Source of the DNA: Colwellia piezophila ATCC BAA-637
GTDB taxonomy: Bacteria; Pseudomonadota; Gammaproteobacteria; Enterobacterales; Alteromonadaceae
NCBI RefSeq assembly: GCF_000378625.1
Contig: NZ_KB905165.1
Coordinates: forward strand, 1-64,000
Length of the DNA: 64,000 nucleotides
Direction: 5' to 3'
In this document: positions 1 through 10,577 of the stretch, piece by piece
How positions within the stretch are numbered: position 1 is the first letter of the stretch
Layout of the letters: every line of letters begins with the position of its first letter
The notes under the pieces: model-generated
Told to the model about the DNA's origin: nothing
Databases searched by the model: none
Seen by the model: only the letters and a program-made list of their open reading frames with translations
Translations under genes and position numbers: made by a program

Positions 1-195
1 ACCTTCTACCTTTTACACCCCGCGCCATGTCACTGGTTCAAGCCCGTAGCTATCAAAGACCGTCCACCACTTTTTAAAAACTCCAAAACTCTAAAAATCC
101 AAGCTAATAATACTTTTCACTGTCTATTTTTATTCTTTCTACGTTGCCATTCTGTTTATAGTTCATTTAATTACATCAAAGTGATGAATTAACCT

Positions 196-460
196 ATACC
201 AATTCCATTAAATTTATTACCAACTCAGAGCTGCGCTAGGAAAATTAGAGCAAATAAAATTTGTGTAGCTCTAGTTATTCTAAATCAAACGAATTTATGC
301 AGTTATCACTTTCCTAGCGAGCTCCCAAAGGGCGAGTTTAAAAGGCTTATATGCAGCGTTATTGATTTTGACAAGGAAGTAATCATTCTCGGCAATCAAT
401 GCCTTGCCTCGAAACCTTTAAATTCTCGCTGAGTAGTCAATAACTTAATGGACTTGGTAT
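196..460 (+). repeat. Structured dispersed repeat, copy A
   Basis: First of four related elements in the window, lying upstream of gltX. The ends are inverted repeats beginning ATACCAA and ending TTGGTAT. The outer arms pair within the copy (TTCCATTAA with TTAATGGAC). An inner arm GCTAGGAAA pairs with TTTCCTAGC. The tip CTAGTTATTCTAA is at 271-283. The right half holds GGGCGAGTTTAAAAGG, pairing with CCTTTAAATTCTCGC. No ORF fits it. A folded non-coding RNA or a non-autonomous mobile element (MITE-like) are the main readings. The remaining DNA of 1-551 shows nothing I recognise. Confidence 0.8.
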
Positions 461-551
461 TCACCTCAATGTTAAAATGCGCTCAATTTATTGATTTATA
501 CTGCTAACGCCGCCAAATAGGCGTTATTAGTGACACCTTGTAGAGACTCTT

Positions 552-1964
552 ATGACTTTAACGACACGTTTTGCTCCAAGCCCAACAGGTTATTTACATG
601 TTGGTGGTGCCCGTACTGCCTTGTATAGCTGGTTATATGCCAAGAAAAATGGCGGTAACTTTATTCTTCGTATCGAAGATACCGATTTAGAACGTTCTAC
701 CCAAGCATCAGTTGATGCCATTATGGATGGTATGAATTGGTTAAACCTTGACTGGACTCACGGTCCTTACTTTCAAACAAAGTGTTTTGATCGTTATAAA
801 GAAGTCATCGAACAACTATTGGCATCGGGTAATGCGTATCGCTGTTACAGCACAGCGGAAGAAGTTGATGTTATGCGTGAAGAAGCCAAAGCAAAAGGCG
901 GTATTGAAAAATACAATGGTTTATGGCGTGACCGTACTGATCACCCTGCAGATAAACCTTTTGTTATTCGTTTTAAAAACCCATTAGATGGCGATGTTGT
1001 TATCAAAGATATGGTTAAAGGCGATATTACCATTAGCAATGAGCAGTTAGATGATTTAATCATCGCGCGCTCTGACGGCACCCCTACTTATAACTTAACG
1101 GTTGTGGTTGATGACTGGGATATGAAAGTTTCTCATGTTGTCCGTGGTGATGATCATATTAGTAATACTCCTAAGCAAATTAACATCCTTAATGCTTTAG
1201 GTGCCGATATCCCACAATATGCCCATATCCCGATGATTTTAGGTGATGATGGTAAACGTTTATCTAAACGTCATGGCGCAGTAGGTGTTATGCAATATCG
1301 TGATGATGGTTTTTTACCAGAAGCACTTTTAAACTATCTAGTACGTTTAGGCTGGTCACATGGTGATAAAGAAATCTTTTCTCGTGAAGAGATGATTGAG
1401 TTATTTGACTTAAAAGACTGTAACCGCGCAGCGTCTGGTTTTAATACCGATAAACTTATTTGGGTTAATCAGCATTACATGAAAACCATGGACCCTGAAT
1501 ATGTTGCTGAGCACCTTGCCTGGCACATGAAAGACCAAGGTATAGATACTACTAATGGACCAGCGCTTAGCGAAGTAGTTAAAATTCAAGCTGACCGCGT
1601 TAAAACCTTGAAAGAAATGGCACAAATATCACGTTATTTCTATGAAGATTTTACCGAGCTTGATGCAAAAGCCGTTAAAAAACATTTACGCCCAGTGGTT
1701 AAAGAGCCAATGATGTTAGTTAAACAAAAACTAGCTGCATTAACTGATTGGTCACCTGAGCCTATTCACGCGGCAATTAATGATACAGCGGTTGAATTAG
1801 AACTTGGTATGGGTAAAGTCGGTATGCCACTACGTGTTGCGGCAACAGGCGCCGGTAACTCACCATCACTTGATATTACTTTAGCTTTGTTAGATCAAAA
1901 GAAAGTATTAGAGAGAATTGATCAAGCCCTAGTGGTCGTTGAAGCAAGAATTGCTGCGAGTTAA
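552..1964 (+). CDS. gltX: Glutamyl-tRNA synthetase
   Basis: Charges tRNA-Glu with glutamate in the cytoplasm. It is a class I aminoacyl-tRNA synthetase of 470 residues, the normal bacterial length. The HIGH-type nucleotide-binding motif is visible at residues 9-19 ([11 protein letters not shown]), and the KMSKS-type loop is KRLSK at 235-239. The C-terminal third is the helical anticodon-binding region. The ATG at 552 gives the standard N-terminus [12 protein letters not shown]. The next gene starts 42 bases downstream with its own ribosome site, so weak co-transcription is possible. Identification is secure from the motifs and from full-length similarity to the family. Confidence 0.98.
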   Translation: MTLTTRFAPSPTGYLHVGGARTALYSWLYAKKNGGNFILRIEDTDLERSTQASVDAIMDGMNWLNLDWTHGPYFQTKCFDRYKEVIEQLLASGNAYRCYSTAEEVDVMREEAKAKGGIEKYNGLWRDRTDHPADKPFVIRFKNPLDGDVVIKDMVKGDITISNEQLDDLIIARSDGTPTYNLTVVVDDWDMKVSHVVRGDDHISNTPKQINILNALGADIPQYAHIPMILGDDGKRLSKRHGAVGVMQYRDDGFLPEALLNYLVRLGWSHGDKEIFSREEMIELFDLKDCNRAASGFNTDKLIWVNQHYMKTMDPEYVAEHLAWHMKDQGIDTTNGPALSEVVKIQADRVKTLKEMAQISRYFYEDFTELDAKAVKKHLRPVVKEPMMLVKQKLAALTDWSPEPIHAAINDTAVELELGMGKVGMPLRVAATGAGNSPSLDITLALLDQKKVLERIDQALVVVEARIAAS

Positions 1965-2006
1965 TGAGCATTTTAAACACGTTAAATAAATGTAGGAGAG
2001 TACCTA

Positions 2007-3356
2007 GTGCAATTTAGTGATTTTGGTTTAGACAGATGTTTAATAGATACCGTTAATCATCTTGGTTTTAGCGAGCCAACACAAATTCAGCAACAGGCTA
2101 TTCCTGCGGCAATGGCGGGGCATGATTTGATCGCCTCGTCGAAAACTGGCTCAGGTAAAACCTTAGCCTTTATTCTTCCTGCGATACAAAGGTTGACGAA
2201 AAACCGTGCTTTATCTAAACGTGATCCACGGGTAGTTATTTTAACGCCAACACGTGAGTTAGCTAAGCAGGTCTTTAGTCAATTACGTTTATTTACGGCT
2301 AATACTCAGTTTAAAGCGGTGCTGATTTTAGGTGGCGAAAACTTTAACGATCAAGTGAAAGTGTTAGAAAAAGACCCGCATTTTATTGTCGCAACACCAG
2401 GTCGATTAGCGGATCATTTAAAGCAAGGTCATTTTTATTTAAATGGCTTAGAGCTGCTTATTTTAGATGAAGCAGATCGCATGCTTGATTTAGGTTTTAG
2501 TAAACAGCTCACGCAAATAAATAATGCTGCCGATCATCGTAAACGCCAAACCTTATTGTTTTCAGCAACCTTAGACCATGCGCAAGTGAATGACTTTGCC
2601 AAAGAATTATTAAAAAAGCCGAAACGTATTGCCATTGCATCGGCCCATACCGAACATGAAGATATTACCAAGCGTTTCTTTTTAGCTGACAATCTCAGCC
2701 AAAAAGAAGTACTTTTGCAGCATTTCTTAACGACAGAAATTTCGCAGCAAATCATTATCTTCACGGCAACACGAAGTGATACTGAACGTTTAGCTACCAT
2801 GTTAACCAAGCAAGATCTTAATGCGGTAGCCTTAAGTGGTGACTTAAACCAAGGCCAACGTAATCAAATTATGGACAGTTTTGCTAAAGGTAAACACAAG
2901 ATATTGGTTACCACAGATTTAGCTTCACGTGGCCTTGATTTAATCAATGTTTCGCATGTGATTAACTTTGATATGCCAAAACATGCGGAAGAGTTTGTCC
3001 ATCGTATTGGTCGTACGGGTCGTGCTGGCACTAAAGGTGATGCTATTTCATTGGTTGGCCCTAATGACTGGTTAAGCTTTAAAAACGTGGAAGCTTTCTT
3101 ACAGCAAAAGATAAGCTTTACCAAAGTTGACGGGTTTAAGGTTAGGTTTAAAGGCTTAAAACCGAAAAAAGAAAAAGTGGTGAAAGCTATAGTTAATATT
3201 GCTAAAGATAAAAAAACGGTATCGAATAAGCCAAGAAAAGTCATTAAGAAAACTTTCCTTGATATAGAAGATTTCGGCGCAATGAAAATTATTAAGCGTA
3301 AGAAAGTGTTAACACCAGAGCAAATTGAAGATGCGACTAAAAAGGAACAGGATTAA
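2007..3356 (+). CDS. DEAD-box ATP-dependent RNA helicase
   Basis: RNA helicase of superfamily 2, probably acting in ribosome assembly or RNA turnover. The Q-motif is near the N-terminus (PTQIQQQAIP). Walker A is SKTGSGKT ending at residue 52, the DEAD box is at 154-157 (LILDEADRMLD), SAT is at about 186, and HRIGRTGR is at about 332-339. A lysine-rich basic tail from about residue 380 probably contacts RNA. The start is GTG at 2007, preceded by a good ribosome site (TAGGAG at 1992-1997). The core resembles SrmB and RhlE types, but the subfamily cannot be fixed by eye, so no symbol is given. Confidence 0.95.
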   Translation: MQFSDFGLDRCLIDTVNHLGFSEPTQIQQQAIPAAMAGHDLIASSKTGSGKTLAFILPAIQRLTKNRALSKRDPRVVILTPTRELAKQVFSQLRLFTANTQFKAVLILGGENFNDQVKVLEKDPHFIVATPGRLADHLKQGHFYLNGLELLILDEADRMLDLGFSKQLTQINNAADHRKRQTLLFSATLDHAQVNDFAKELLKKPKRIAIASAHTEHEDITKRFFLADNLSQKEVLLQHFLTTEISQQIIIFTATRSDTERLATMLTKQDLNAVALSGDLNQGQRNQIMDSFAKGKHKILVTTDLASRGLDLINVSHVINFDMPKHAEEFVHRIGRTGRAGTKGDAISLVGPNDWLSFKNVEAFLQQKISFTKVDGFKVRFKGLKPKKEKVVKAIVNIAKDKKTVSNKPRKVIKKTFLDIEDFGAMKIIKRKKVLTPEQIEDATKKEQD

Positions 3357-3381
3357 CTTCTGTTACCAATGCATTTAAACA

Positions 3382-3405
3382 GGGCAACTTCGGTTGCCTT
3401 TTTTT
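3382..3405 (+). terminator. Rho-independent terminator after the helicase gene
   Basis: A GGCAAC stem, TTCG tetraloop and GTTGCC stem are followed directly by a run of seven T. It lies 26 bases past the helicase stop and is on the + strand. Confidence 0.9.
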
Positions 3406-3556
3406 ATGCCAAGAGTAACTTGTCTTGAGTAAGTTGGAAGTTATAAAACGCGTCTCAATTTCACTCAACCATAACACTGAGCAGGCGCAGTGCATCTAAC
3501 CCTGACTAATTGTATAATGTAAGACCACTCAGACTTTACCTTCAAAGCGATGTTTA

Positions 3557-4186
3557 ATGCCAACCACTAACCAACCCCCTTTAGCAGAGCTCGCTGAGCC
3601 AAGCCACGTTCACCAGCACTTCAAAATATTTAAGCCATATGGTTTTTTAAGTCAGTTCTTACCCGAACAACGCAAGAAGAAACGTCTACTAGGCGAGCTA
3701 TTTAACTTCCCCAATAAAACGATGGCGATTGGGCGATTAGATCACGACTCCGAAGGCTTATTGTTACTCACAACCGACGGTATGATGAGCTACAAGGTCA
3801 GAGACAAAGCTATAGAAAAAGAGTACTACGTGCAAGTTGATGGCGTGATCACGGTTGAAGTCATGTCACAGCTGCAAAATGGTGTTGAGATTGGTATCAA
3901 TGGCACTAAGTATCTAACCCTGCCTTGTAAAGCGTACAAGCTAGACGGTGAGCCTCAACTCCCCACTCGTGGTCGTAAAATTCGTGATCTGCGACATGGG
4001 CCTACTAGTTGGATCTCTATCACTCTGTGTGAAGGGAAAAATCGTCAGATAAGAAAAATGACGGCTGCGGTGGGCTTTGCCACATTAAGGCTGGTAAGAG
4101 TGCGGATTGGCGATATCCATATCGATAGCTTGATTGCCGGTGACGTTGTTACGCTTCCTAATTTTGACGCCGCACTTAATCGCTAA
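3557..4186 (+). CDS. rluE: 23S rRNA pseudouridine synthase, RluE-like
   Basis: Converts a uridine in 23S rRNA (U2457 in E. coli for RluE) to pseudouridine. The RsuA-family catalytic motif GRLDHDSEG starts at residue 59, with the expected catalytic aspartate D62. The later family motif EGKNRQIRKM is at about 158-167. There is no N-terminal S4 domain: the protein is 209 residues and begins close to the catalytic domain, which fits RluE rather than RsuA or RluB. A DEAD-box helicase gene lies upstream, but a terminator separates the two. RluE is the best fit; another RsuA-family target remains possible. Confidence 0.88.
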   Translation: MPTTNQPPLAELAEPSHVHQHFKIFKPYGFLSQFLPEQRKKKRLLGELFNFPNKTMAIGRLDHDSEGLLLLTTDGMMSYKVRDKAIEKEYYVQVDGVITVEVMSQLQNGVEIGINGTKYLTLPCKAYKLDGEPQLPTRGRKIRDLRHGPTSWISITLCEGKNRQIRKMTAAVGFATLRLVRVRIGDIHIDSLIAGDVVTLPNFDAALNR

Positions 4187-4811
4187 AGCCTCAAGTATTA
4201 AACCCTTTGTGCTTAATATTACCAACTCGCTAGCCCTAATCAGCAGAGCATTCAATCACCAACTAGCGTAAACCACTATTCCTGCTGATTTATCTTGCCG
4301 GAACAACGGCAGCCCTCGACGTCAGGAGCATATTGTCCTGATGTGCCATCAGCGCTGTTACGTCGATAATACTTGAGTGAATTGAAGAATACGTTAGCAG
4401 CTGTGAGGGATTCCAAAGGGATAAAAAGAGTGGCGGTAGTCTCTTTCTTCTGGGTGGAGTTGCTACCGCGACAAATCATTTTAATTTACGCTGACCATAT
4501 TTATTTAACGATCACTTTTACCACAACAGCGGTCATTCGAGATTATTAAATACATGCAAAATTACTGTCTGCTTTGGGATCAGAAAGTTGACAGTAATAG
4601 CAATTTTAGGATTTTATAGTAAAGGGTAAAAGTAGACATTAACACTAATAAAGCTAACTATGTCCTAAGCGCATCCAACCAGATTATAGGATGCTTCAAG
4701 GCTTGTAGTAGTCTATTTTACACCTACGGAAAGTAACATTAATTTATTAAAGGAGAGCCAAACTTATCTAGTAAATTATAGAAATTTGGCTCTGAATTCT
4801 TGATATGCAAT
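4187..4811. other. Intergenic region without a convincing gene
   Basis: 625 bases between rluE and the DUF3718 gene. A 67-codon reading frame on the minus strand (4276-4479) has no ribosome site and no recognisable family. At 4322-4339 a short hairpin CAGGAGCATATTGTCCTG occurs, and a near-identical one is found at 14269-14286. No promoter or RNA gene can be called. Confidence 0.4.
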
Positions 4812-5219
4812 TTATTTAGCAGAGCCGACATAAATGATTTTAATTTCTTCATTTCTGCGATTTAAAACGGCTGCGATATCTTTTATTTCAACACTTGTGG
4901 CATGAATTTTATCTTTTTTTGTGGTCAAACGATTTAAATATGCAAAAGTATCTAACGCATCATATTTATGGGCAAAATGTGCCATCACCATATCATTACA
5001 AGTAATATTATTAACAGAAAATCGTTTGTTAACAAACGCGGCACCCCACGAATTTAGTCGCAAGGCATTTTTTAATCCAAGTTTATTATTATTACCGGCA
5101 AACACACAGATTTTAGTCTCAATACTATTATCTGCTGCGATAAATTTATACTTGGTGGCATTAACATTAAAAGATAATAATAAGATCACGACTACTGATA
5201 TTAAATTTAGTATTTTCAT
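4812..5219 (-). CDS. Small secreted protein, DUF3718 family
   Basis: Exported protein of unknown function, 135 residues. A signal peptide is clear at residues 1-21 (hydrophobic VVVILLLSF, ending in a NVNA cleavage region). The mature part matches the DUF3718 pattern known from Shewanella and Colwellia: a TKICVFA segment with the first cysteine, then ITCNDMVMAHFAHKYDA with the second cysteine, which could form a disulfide. I chose the ATG at 5219 over an upstream start at 5291 because AAGGAG sits at the right distance before it and the signal peptide then begins at residue 1. It is transcribed alone. Family assignment is by motif memory and the function is unknown. Confidence 0.8.
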   Translation of the reverse strand: MKILNLISVVVILLLSFNVNATKYKFIAADNSIETKICVFAGNNNKLGLKNALRLNSWGAAFVNKRFSVNNITCNDMVMAHFAHKYDALDTFAYLNRLTTKKDKIHATSVEIKDIAAVLNRRNEEIKIIYVGSAK

Positions 5220-5291
5220 AACAGACTCCTTTAAGTTGCAAGTTTCAGATACTCTTTGAGTAAAACTCTCGAATAGGAAGCTATTAAACAC

Positions 5292-5993
5292 ATCCTCTTC
5301 TATATCATTATAGGCATTTATCGCGCCATTCTGAATTCGTAAAACCTAAAGGTAGGAATAAAAAGAGATTAAAATGTGTAACTAAAAGTAATATTGATTT
5401 TGATATATTAAGTGTAAAAAAATTAGACACTTACTCATAAAAAAATCCGAAAACTAAATATAAATTTCGTGTTAAATGTGGAAATAGCACAATTAAGAGC
5501 CAAAGCATAGAATATGCAATGCTTTTTATTGTCGACTGTAAAAAGGGCTGACATTTTACTCCGCTCTACACTGAGAGATTGAGTCACTAGAAGTTATTAG
5601 GCCGGAATTTATGCCAAACTAAAGGCTGATGTGAACACGTTAATTATGGTGGTTTTCAGACAGAAAGGACTATAAAGCGCACTAAGTTGCCATAAATCCT
5701 CTCTCACAATGTGCTCTGAAGTGCGATAAGCCGAAGAGATACTTTAAGCTTCACCGCAGTATTTTTGGATGAGCGCACTAGTTTGATGGATATAAAAGTA
5801 GTGCGCTTTAGCTTACTTATTTACCCTAGAAACTCACCAATTAGTCCGCTCTTTTTTATTTATCAAAGCAAATAGTAATAACAGGTTTATTTAAGACTAT
5901 ATCCATGTATTCAATAGCTTGCAAAGATGCTAAATTATTAATGATATAGGGTGTATTTTAAATACCAATACAGACGTTAGATAAGGACATTTC
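5292..5993. other. Long intergenic region with an inverted repeat
   Basis: About 700 bases with no plausible gene. An 11-bp inverted repeat, AAAGCGCACTA (5675-5685) and TAGTGCGCTTT (5799-5809), bounds a 135-bp segment. A third GCGCACTA at 5773-5780 can pair with the right arm. This may be a small repeat element or a transcript hairpin. The ribosome site of the next gene (AAGGAC) is at the right end. Confidence 0.5.
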
Positions 5994-7661
5994 ATGACCA
6001 TAATGCAAAAAACTCTCTGGTTAATTGCCAGCCTAGGTAATTTTTCGGCAGGGTACTTCTTTATACAGAGTCAAAGCGCATTGAGTATTGCTTTGTTAGT
6101 AACAACATTACTCTATAGCCTCATCGGTATATACGATGTCTTTTATAGCCGCCACAGTTTAAATCGTCTTTATCCGGTAGTGGCTTATCTGCGCTATTTC
6201 CTTGAATCTTACCGTGTTGAAATTCAACAATACTTTATTGCCAATGATACCGAAGAGCGGCCTTTTAACCGCGAGCAACGTACCTTGGTCTACCAACGCG
6301 CTAAAAATGTTCGTGATACCATTGCTTTTGGTACCCAGCGTAATCTCGTTGAAGATAACTACTTAAGTTTATGGCATTCATTATCGCCAACTCATATAAA
6401 AGAAAGTGCTAAACGCATAATCATTGGTGGTGATAGTTGCAAGCAACCTTATTCAGCATCGTATTTGAATATTTCAGCGATGAGCTTTGGCTCGTTAAGT
6501 AGCAATGCTATTGAAGCGCTTAATTTAGGCGCTAAAAAAGCCGGTTGTTATCACAATACCGGTGAGGGCGCGGCGAGTCCTTATCATTTAAAACATGGCG
6601 GTGATATTGTTTGGCAGCTGGGCACTGGGCTCTTTGGTTGCCGTGATGAGCAGGGGCGCTTTAATCCTGCTAGTTTTGAGAAAACGGCTAAACTACCGCA
6701 AGTTAAAATGATCGAAATAAAGTTAAGCCAGGGGGCAAAACCTGGTCATGGCGGTGTACTGCCGAAAGCCAAAATTACCGATGAAATAGCACGTATTAGA
6801 CATATCTCAAAAGATCATGATTGTATTTCGCCCGCAGTAAATCCAGAATGTACATCACCAAAAGACTTACTGGCCTTTATCGAACAATTACGCCGCTTAA
6901 GTGGTGGCAAGCCTGTTGGTTTTAAATTATGTATTGGTAATCCGGCCGAGTTTTTAAGTATTTGTAAGGCCATGTTAGAAACGGGCATTACTCCTGACTT
7001 TATTACCGTAGATGGCGCGGAAGGCGGAACGGGCGCTGCGCCGGTTGAATTTACCAACCGCCTAGGTTTAATTTGTTTAGAGGGCATAAGCATAGTAAAT
7101 AGCGCTTTGGTTGGTGTCGGTTTACGCAATAAAATAAAAATTATAGCTTCAGGTAAAACCGCCTCAAGTTTTGATTTACTGGCAAAAATCGCTGCTGGCG
7201 CTGATGTGGTTAATGCCGCAAGAACTATGATGATGGCCATTGGTTGTATTCAATCAAGACATTGTAATACCAATGATTGCCCGACAGGTGTGGCAACTCA
7301 AGACCCTGCACGGGCAAAAGCCATTGATGTTGAGTCGAAAAGTGAGCGAGTGAAAAATTTTCACTACAATACCCTGGCAAGCTTTTATGAATTAGTCGGT
7401 AGTATGGGGCTTGATGATCCTGCCAAGTTAGTGCCACAAATGGTCAAAAGGCGCTCACCTTATGGCATGCAAATGTCGATGGGCAGTCTTGTTGCGCCAC
7501 TATCTGCCAATGCTTTAATAGACCCTTCAGCAGGCGAGAATGAACTTGATGAATCGTGGCAGCACTGGTGGAAAAGCAGTAGTGCCGAGCAGTTTTATGT
7601 TGATGATTTCTTTATACTGAAAGCGCCTGAGTTTCATCAAGCAAAAGTGAAAACTGCTTAG
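5994..7661 (+). CDS. FMN-binding glutamate synthase family protein
   Basis: Stand-alone homologue of the FMN/Fe-S domain of glutamate synthase, 555 residues. Two hydrophobic segments (about residues 5-45) suggest membrane attachment. The catalytic domain follows: MSFGSLSSNAIEALNLGAKKAG, PGHGGVLPKAKI, the FMN loop DGAEGGTGAAP, and the cluster motif CX5CX4C at C418, C424 and C429, which in glutamate synthase binds a [3Fe-4S] cluster. The glutaminase domain and the small NADPH subunit are absent here, so ordinary GOGAT activity is unlikely. The ATG at 5994 has AAGGAC five bases upstream. No operon partner. Substrate and electron donor are unknown. Confidence 0.9.
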   Translation: MTIMQKTLWLIASLGNFSAGYFFIQSQSALSIALLVTTLLYSLIGIYDVFYSRHSLNRLYPVVAYLRYFLESYRVEIQQYFIANDTEERPFNREQRTLVYQRAKNVRDTIAFGTQRNLVEDNYLSLWHSLSPTHIKESAKRIIIGGDSCKQPYSASYLNISAMSFGSLSSNAIEALNLGAKKAGCYHNTGEGAASPYHLKHGGDIVWQLGTGLFGCRDEQGRFNPASFEKTAKLPQVKMIEIKLSQGAKPGHGGVLPKAKITDEIARIRHISKDHDCISPAVNPECTSPKDLLAFIEQLRRLSGGKPVGFKLCIGNPAEFLSICKAMLETGITPDFITVDGAEGGTGAAPVEFTNRLGLICLEGISIVNSALVGVGLRNKIKIIASGKTASSFDLLAKIAAGADVVNAARTMMMAIGCIQSRHCNTNDCPTGVATQDPARAKAIDVESKSERVKNFHYNTLASFYELVGSMGLDDPAKLVPQMVKRRSPYGMQMSMGSLVAPLSANALIDPSAGENELDESWQHWWKSSSAEQFYVDDFFILKAPEFHQAKVKTA

Positions 7662-7760
7662 CACTTTCGATTGTTTTTTAGGAAAGTCCCTTTAGCTAAT
7701 GGTGAGCTAGATATACGTAAAGCTAAATTACAGTTCTACGTATACCTCACTAAAACGAAG

Positions 7761-8633
7761 TTACTCGGCAATGAGCTGCTTCAGCGTATAACTTGTCGCA
7801 TCAGTGCCAAGTTTAGCCTTCATATACGGTAATATCTCTTCAAGTTGTGCTGTTAATTGCCATGGCGGGTTAACGATAAACAAACCAGTGCCGGTCATGC
7901 CGTATTCGTCAGTATCCGCGGCCATGCAAAACTCTACTTTTAATAGGTTTTTGACGTCACTGTCAGTAAAGTCTCTCTCCATTTGTTCAACTAACTCACG
8001 CTTAACCACCGGATACCAAAGAATATAAGTGCCTGTTGAAAATTTTGTATAGGCCTTAATAATGGTTTTTACCGCTTTTTGATAATCTTCTTTTAGCTCA
8101 TAAGGTGGATCGATTAACACCACACCGCGACGACTTGGTGGTGGTAATAAGCCGAGTACACCTTTATAACCATCAGACTGCTTAACGAACACTTTACGCC
8201 AGCGCTGACAAAAATCTTCTAAATGTTGAAAATCAGTCGGGTGTAACTCAAATAAATGACTAGAGTCTTGTCGACGAACAAAGGCTTTAGCGATGCCAGG
8301 AGAGCCTGGGTAAACCTCAAGTTCGTCACTTGTGTCAGTACTTGGTTCACTTGCATTACTGCTGAGGTTAAGGCTGTTGATTAGCGATAAATAGGGTTCA
8401 AGTGCTTCCGGTGCGTTTTCATCATTAATGATTTTGGCAATACCGTCTTTATATTCACCGGTTTTTTGTGCATATGCATCGGCCAATTGATACATACCAG
8501 CGCCAGAGTGGCTATCGATATAACAAAAGCCTTTTTCTTTACGAGTCATATAATCAAGTATCAGTGATAAAACACTGTGTTTGAGTACATCGGCAAAATT
8601 GCCAGCATGAAAAGCGTGACGATAACTAAGCAA
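7761..8633 (-). CDS. rlmJ: 23S rRNA (adenine2030-N6)-methyltransferase
   Basis: Methylates A2030 of 23S rRNA using S-adenosylmethionine. The 290-residue protein begins with the family signature MLSYRHAFHAGNFADVLKH. The N6-adenine methyltransferase motif D/NPPY is DPPYE at residues 175-179. A short Ser/Thr/Asp-rich insert at about 93-104 makes it slightly longer than E. coli RlmJ. It is transcribed toward the convergent glutamate-synthase-like gene. Identification is secure. Confidence 0.96.
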   Translation of the reverse strand: MLSYRHAFHAGNFADVLKHSVLSLILDYMTRKEKGFCYIDSHSGAGMYQLADAYAQKTGEYKDGIAKIINDENAPEALEPYLSLINSLNLSSNASEPSTDTSDELEVYPGSPGIAKAFVRRQDSSHLFELHPTDFQHLEDFCQRWRKVFVKQSDGYKGVLGLLPPPSRRGVVLIDPPYELKEDYQKAVKTIIKAYTKFSTGTYILWYPVVKRELVEQMERDFTDSDVKNLLKVEFCMAADTDEYGMTGTGLFIVNPPWQLTAQLEEILPYMKAKLGTDATSYTLKQLIAE

Positions 8634-8680
8634 GGTAATTCCTTAAAGTAGGGGGGTAATGGATATCATGGTACACAAGA

Positions 8681-8718
8681 AAAAAAACGGCTATCAAACA
8701 GTATTTTTGATAGCCGTT
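8681..8718 (-). terminator. Rho-independent terminator of ybiT
   Basis: The inverted repeat AACGGCTATCAAA/TTTGATAGCCGTT is followed on the minus strand by a run of T. It lies just past the ybiT stop codon. Confidence 0.88.
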
Positions 8719-8738
8719 AGCAATATTTAGTTTATAGC

Positions 8739-10331
8739 TTATGCTTGGCTAGCTAAGTACTCGTCATAAGTTCCGGCAAAATCGATATAACCGTCTTTGG
8801 TTAACTCAATAATACGAGTGGCGATAGTTGAAACAAACTCTCGGTCATGGCTAACGAATAAAAGCGTACCCTCGTATTGCTCTAACGCCATATTTAGGGA
8901 TTCAATTGATTCCATATCCATGTGGTTGGTTGGTTCATCAAGCAGTAAAATATTAGGCTGTTGCATCATTAACTTACCAAATAACATCCGACCTTTTTCA
9001 CCACCGGACAATACTTTAATTGACTTTTTAATATCATCAGATGAGAAAAGTAAACGTCCTAAATAACCGCGAATCGCTTGCTCGTCATCGGTTGGTTGGC
9101 GCCACTGGCTCATCCAGTCAAATAAGGTCATGTCATTTTCAAACTCAAATTCATGATCTTGCGCGTAATAACCAATATTGACATTTTCAGACCAAGTAAA
9201 CTCACCTGAATCTTGCTTATAAGCGACTTCGTTCATTAAGGTGCGTAAAAAGGTCGTTTTACCAATACCATTTTCACCAATAATAGCGATGCGTTCACCA
9301 ACTTCAATTAAGGCGGACAGATCTTTAAGGATATGATTACCATCAAAGCTCTTATTTAGTTTCTCAACGACTAACGCATTACGGAATAATTTCTTTTCTT
9401 GGTCAAAGCGAATAAACGGGTTACTACGACTTGATGCTTTTACTTCTTCTAACTGAATTTTATCAATGCGCTTAGCACGAGAAGTGGCTTGTTTTGCTTT
9501 CGAAGCATTAGCCGAGAAACGCGCCACGAAGGCTTGCAGTTCGCCAATTTGTGCTTTTTTCTTCGCGTTATCTGATAATAAACGTGCTCTTGCTTGTATT
9601 GCTGCCAACATGTATTCGTCATAGTTACCTGGGAAAACACGTAGCTCACCGTAATCTAAATCGGCCATGTGGGTACAAACACTGTTCAAGAAATGTCTAT
9701 CATGAGAAATAATGATCATGGTTGAATTACGTTCATTTAACGTTTCTTCTAACCATTGGATAGTGTGAATATCCAAGTTGTTGGTTGGCTCATCCAGTAA
9801 TAAAATATCAGGATCTGAAAACAGTGCTTGTGCTAGTAATATACGTAACTTAAAACCAGGCGCTATTTCACTCATCAAACCGTAATGTTGCTCAACCGGA
9901 ATACCAACACCAATTAATAGCTCACCTGCACGAGCTTCTGCGCTGTAACCATCCATTTCGGCATATTCAGACTCTAAATCGCCGACTTTCATACCATCAG
10001 CTTCACTCATTTCAGGCAAAGCGTAAATACGGTCACGTTCTTCTTTTACCGCCCAAAGTTCGGTATGACCCATGATAACAGTGTCAATTACACTGTTATC
10101 TTCAAAAGCGAATTGGTCTTGACGTAATTTACCTAAACGTTCACCAGTATCAAGGGTAACGTTGCCACCAGTCTGCTCTAAATCACCACCTAAAATTTTC
10201 ATAAAGGTAGATTTACCACAACCGTTTGCGCCAATTAAACCGTAACGGTTACCGCCACCAAATTTTTGTGAGATGTTTTCAAACAATGGCTTAGCGCCAA
10301 ATTGCTGAGTGATATTATTTGCTGATAGCAT
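8739..10331 (-). CDS. ybiT: ABC-F family ATPase, YbiT-like
   Basis: Soluble ABC-F protein of 530 residues with two ATPase domains and no membrane segments; members of this family act on ribosomes. The first Walker A is GANGCGKS at 34-41 and the second is GENGIGKT in the C-terminal half. Walker B motifs are [12 protein letters not shown] and [13 protein letters not shown] charged linker (about 240-310) lies between the domains. The N-terminus [20 protein letters not shown] matches YbiT rather than EttA, Uup or YheS. It is a single gene with its own terminator. The ribosomal role is family knowledge, not visible here. Confidence 0.93.
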   Translation of the reverse strand: MLSANNITQQFGAKPLFENISQKFGGGNRYGLIGANGCGKSTFMKILGGDLEQTGGNVTLDTGERLGKLRQDQFAFEDNSVIDTVIMGHTELWAVKEERDRIYALPEMSEADGMKVGDLESEYAEMDGYSAEARAGELLIGVGIPVEQHYGLMSEIAPGFKLRILLAQALFSDPDILLLDEPTNNLDIHTIQWLEETLNERNSTMIIISHDRHFLNSVCTHMADLDYGELRVFPGNYDEYMLAAIQARARLLSDNAKKKAQIGELQAFVARFSANASKAKQATSRAKRIDKIQLEEVKASSRSNPFIRFDQEKKLFRNALVVEKLNKSFDGNHILKDLSALIEVGERIAIIGENGIGKTTFLRTLMNEVAYKQDSGEFTWSENVNIGYYAQDHEFEFENDMTLFDWMSQWRQPTDDEQAIRGYLGRLLFSSDDIKKSIKVLSGGEKGRMLFGKLMMQQPNILLLDEPTNHMDMESIESLNMALEQYEGTLLFVSHDREFVSTIATRIIELTKDGYIDFAGTYDEYLASQA

Positions 10332-10577
10332 GATGTCTTCCGTCGAATGTTGAGATTTACTGAGTCAAATGTGTCAGTAAATATACCGATAGATACCGAA
10401 AAATATGTAGTTACCGGACAAGTGATGCGCGCGATTATACACTAGTGTTTACTGGTCGCATACGATAATTTATAACTAAGCCAGGCGCCAATTAACCATT
10501 TTCACATATACTAAATAGATGGATAAAATACTTTCAATGAGGGTTCTCCACTTCGATGTTGAATAGGAGGTAGTCTT

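Noticed and set aside
30..80. A tRNA-like 3' end (GGTTCAAGCCC ... CCACCA) near the window start
   Set aside because: The distance from the T-loop-like part to the CCA is about ten bases too long and the stems do not pair.
4276..4479. 67-codon minus-strand reading frame
   Set aside because: No ribosome site and no family recognised; it is in a region with a small repeat hairpin. It is mentioned in the gap entry but not called as a gene.
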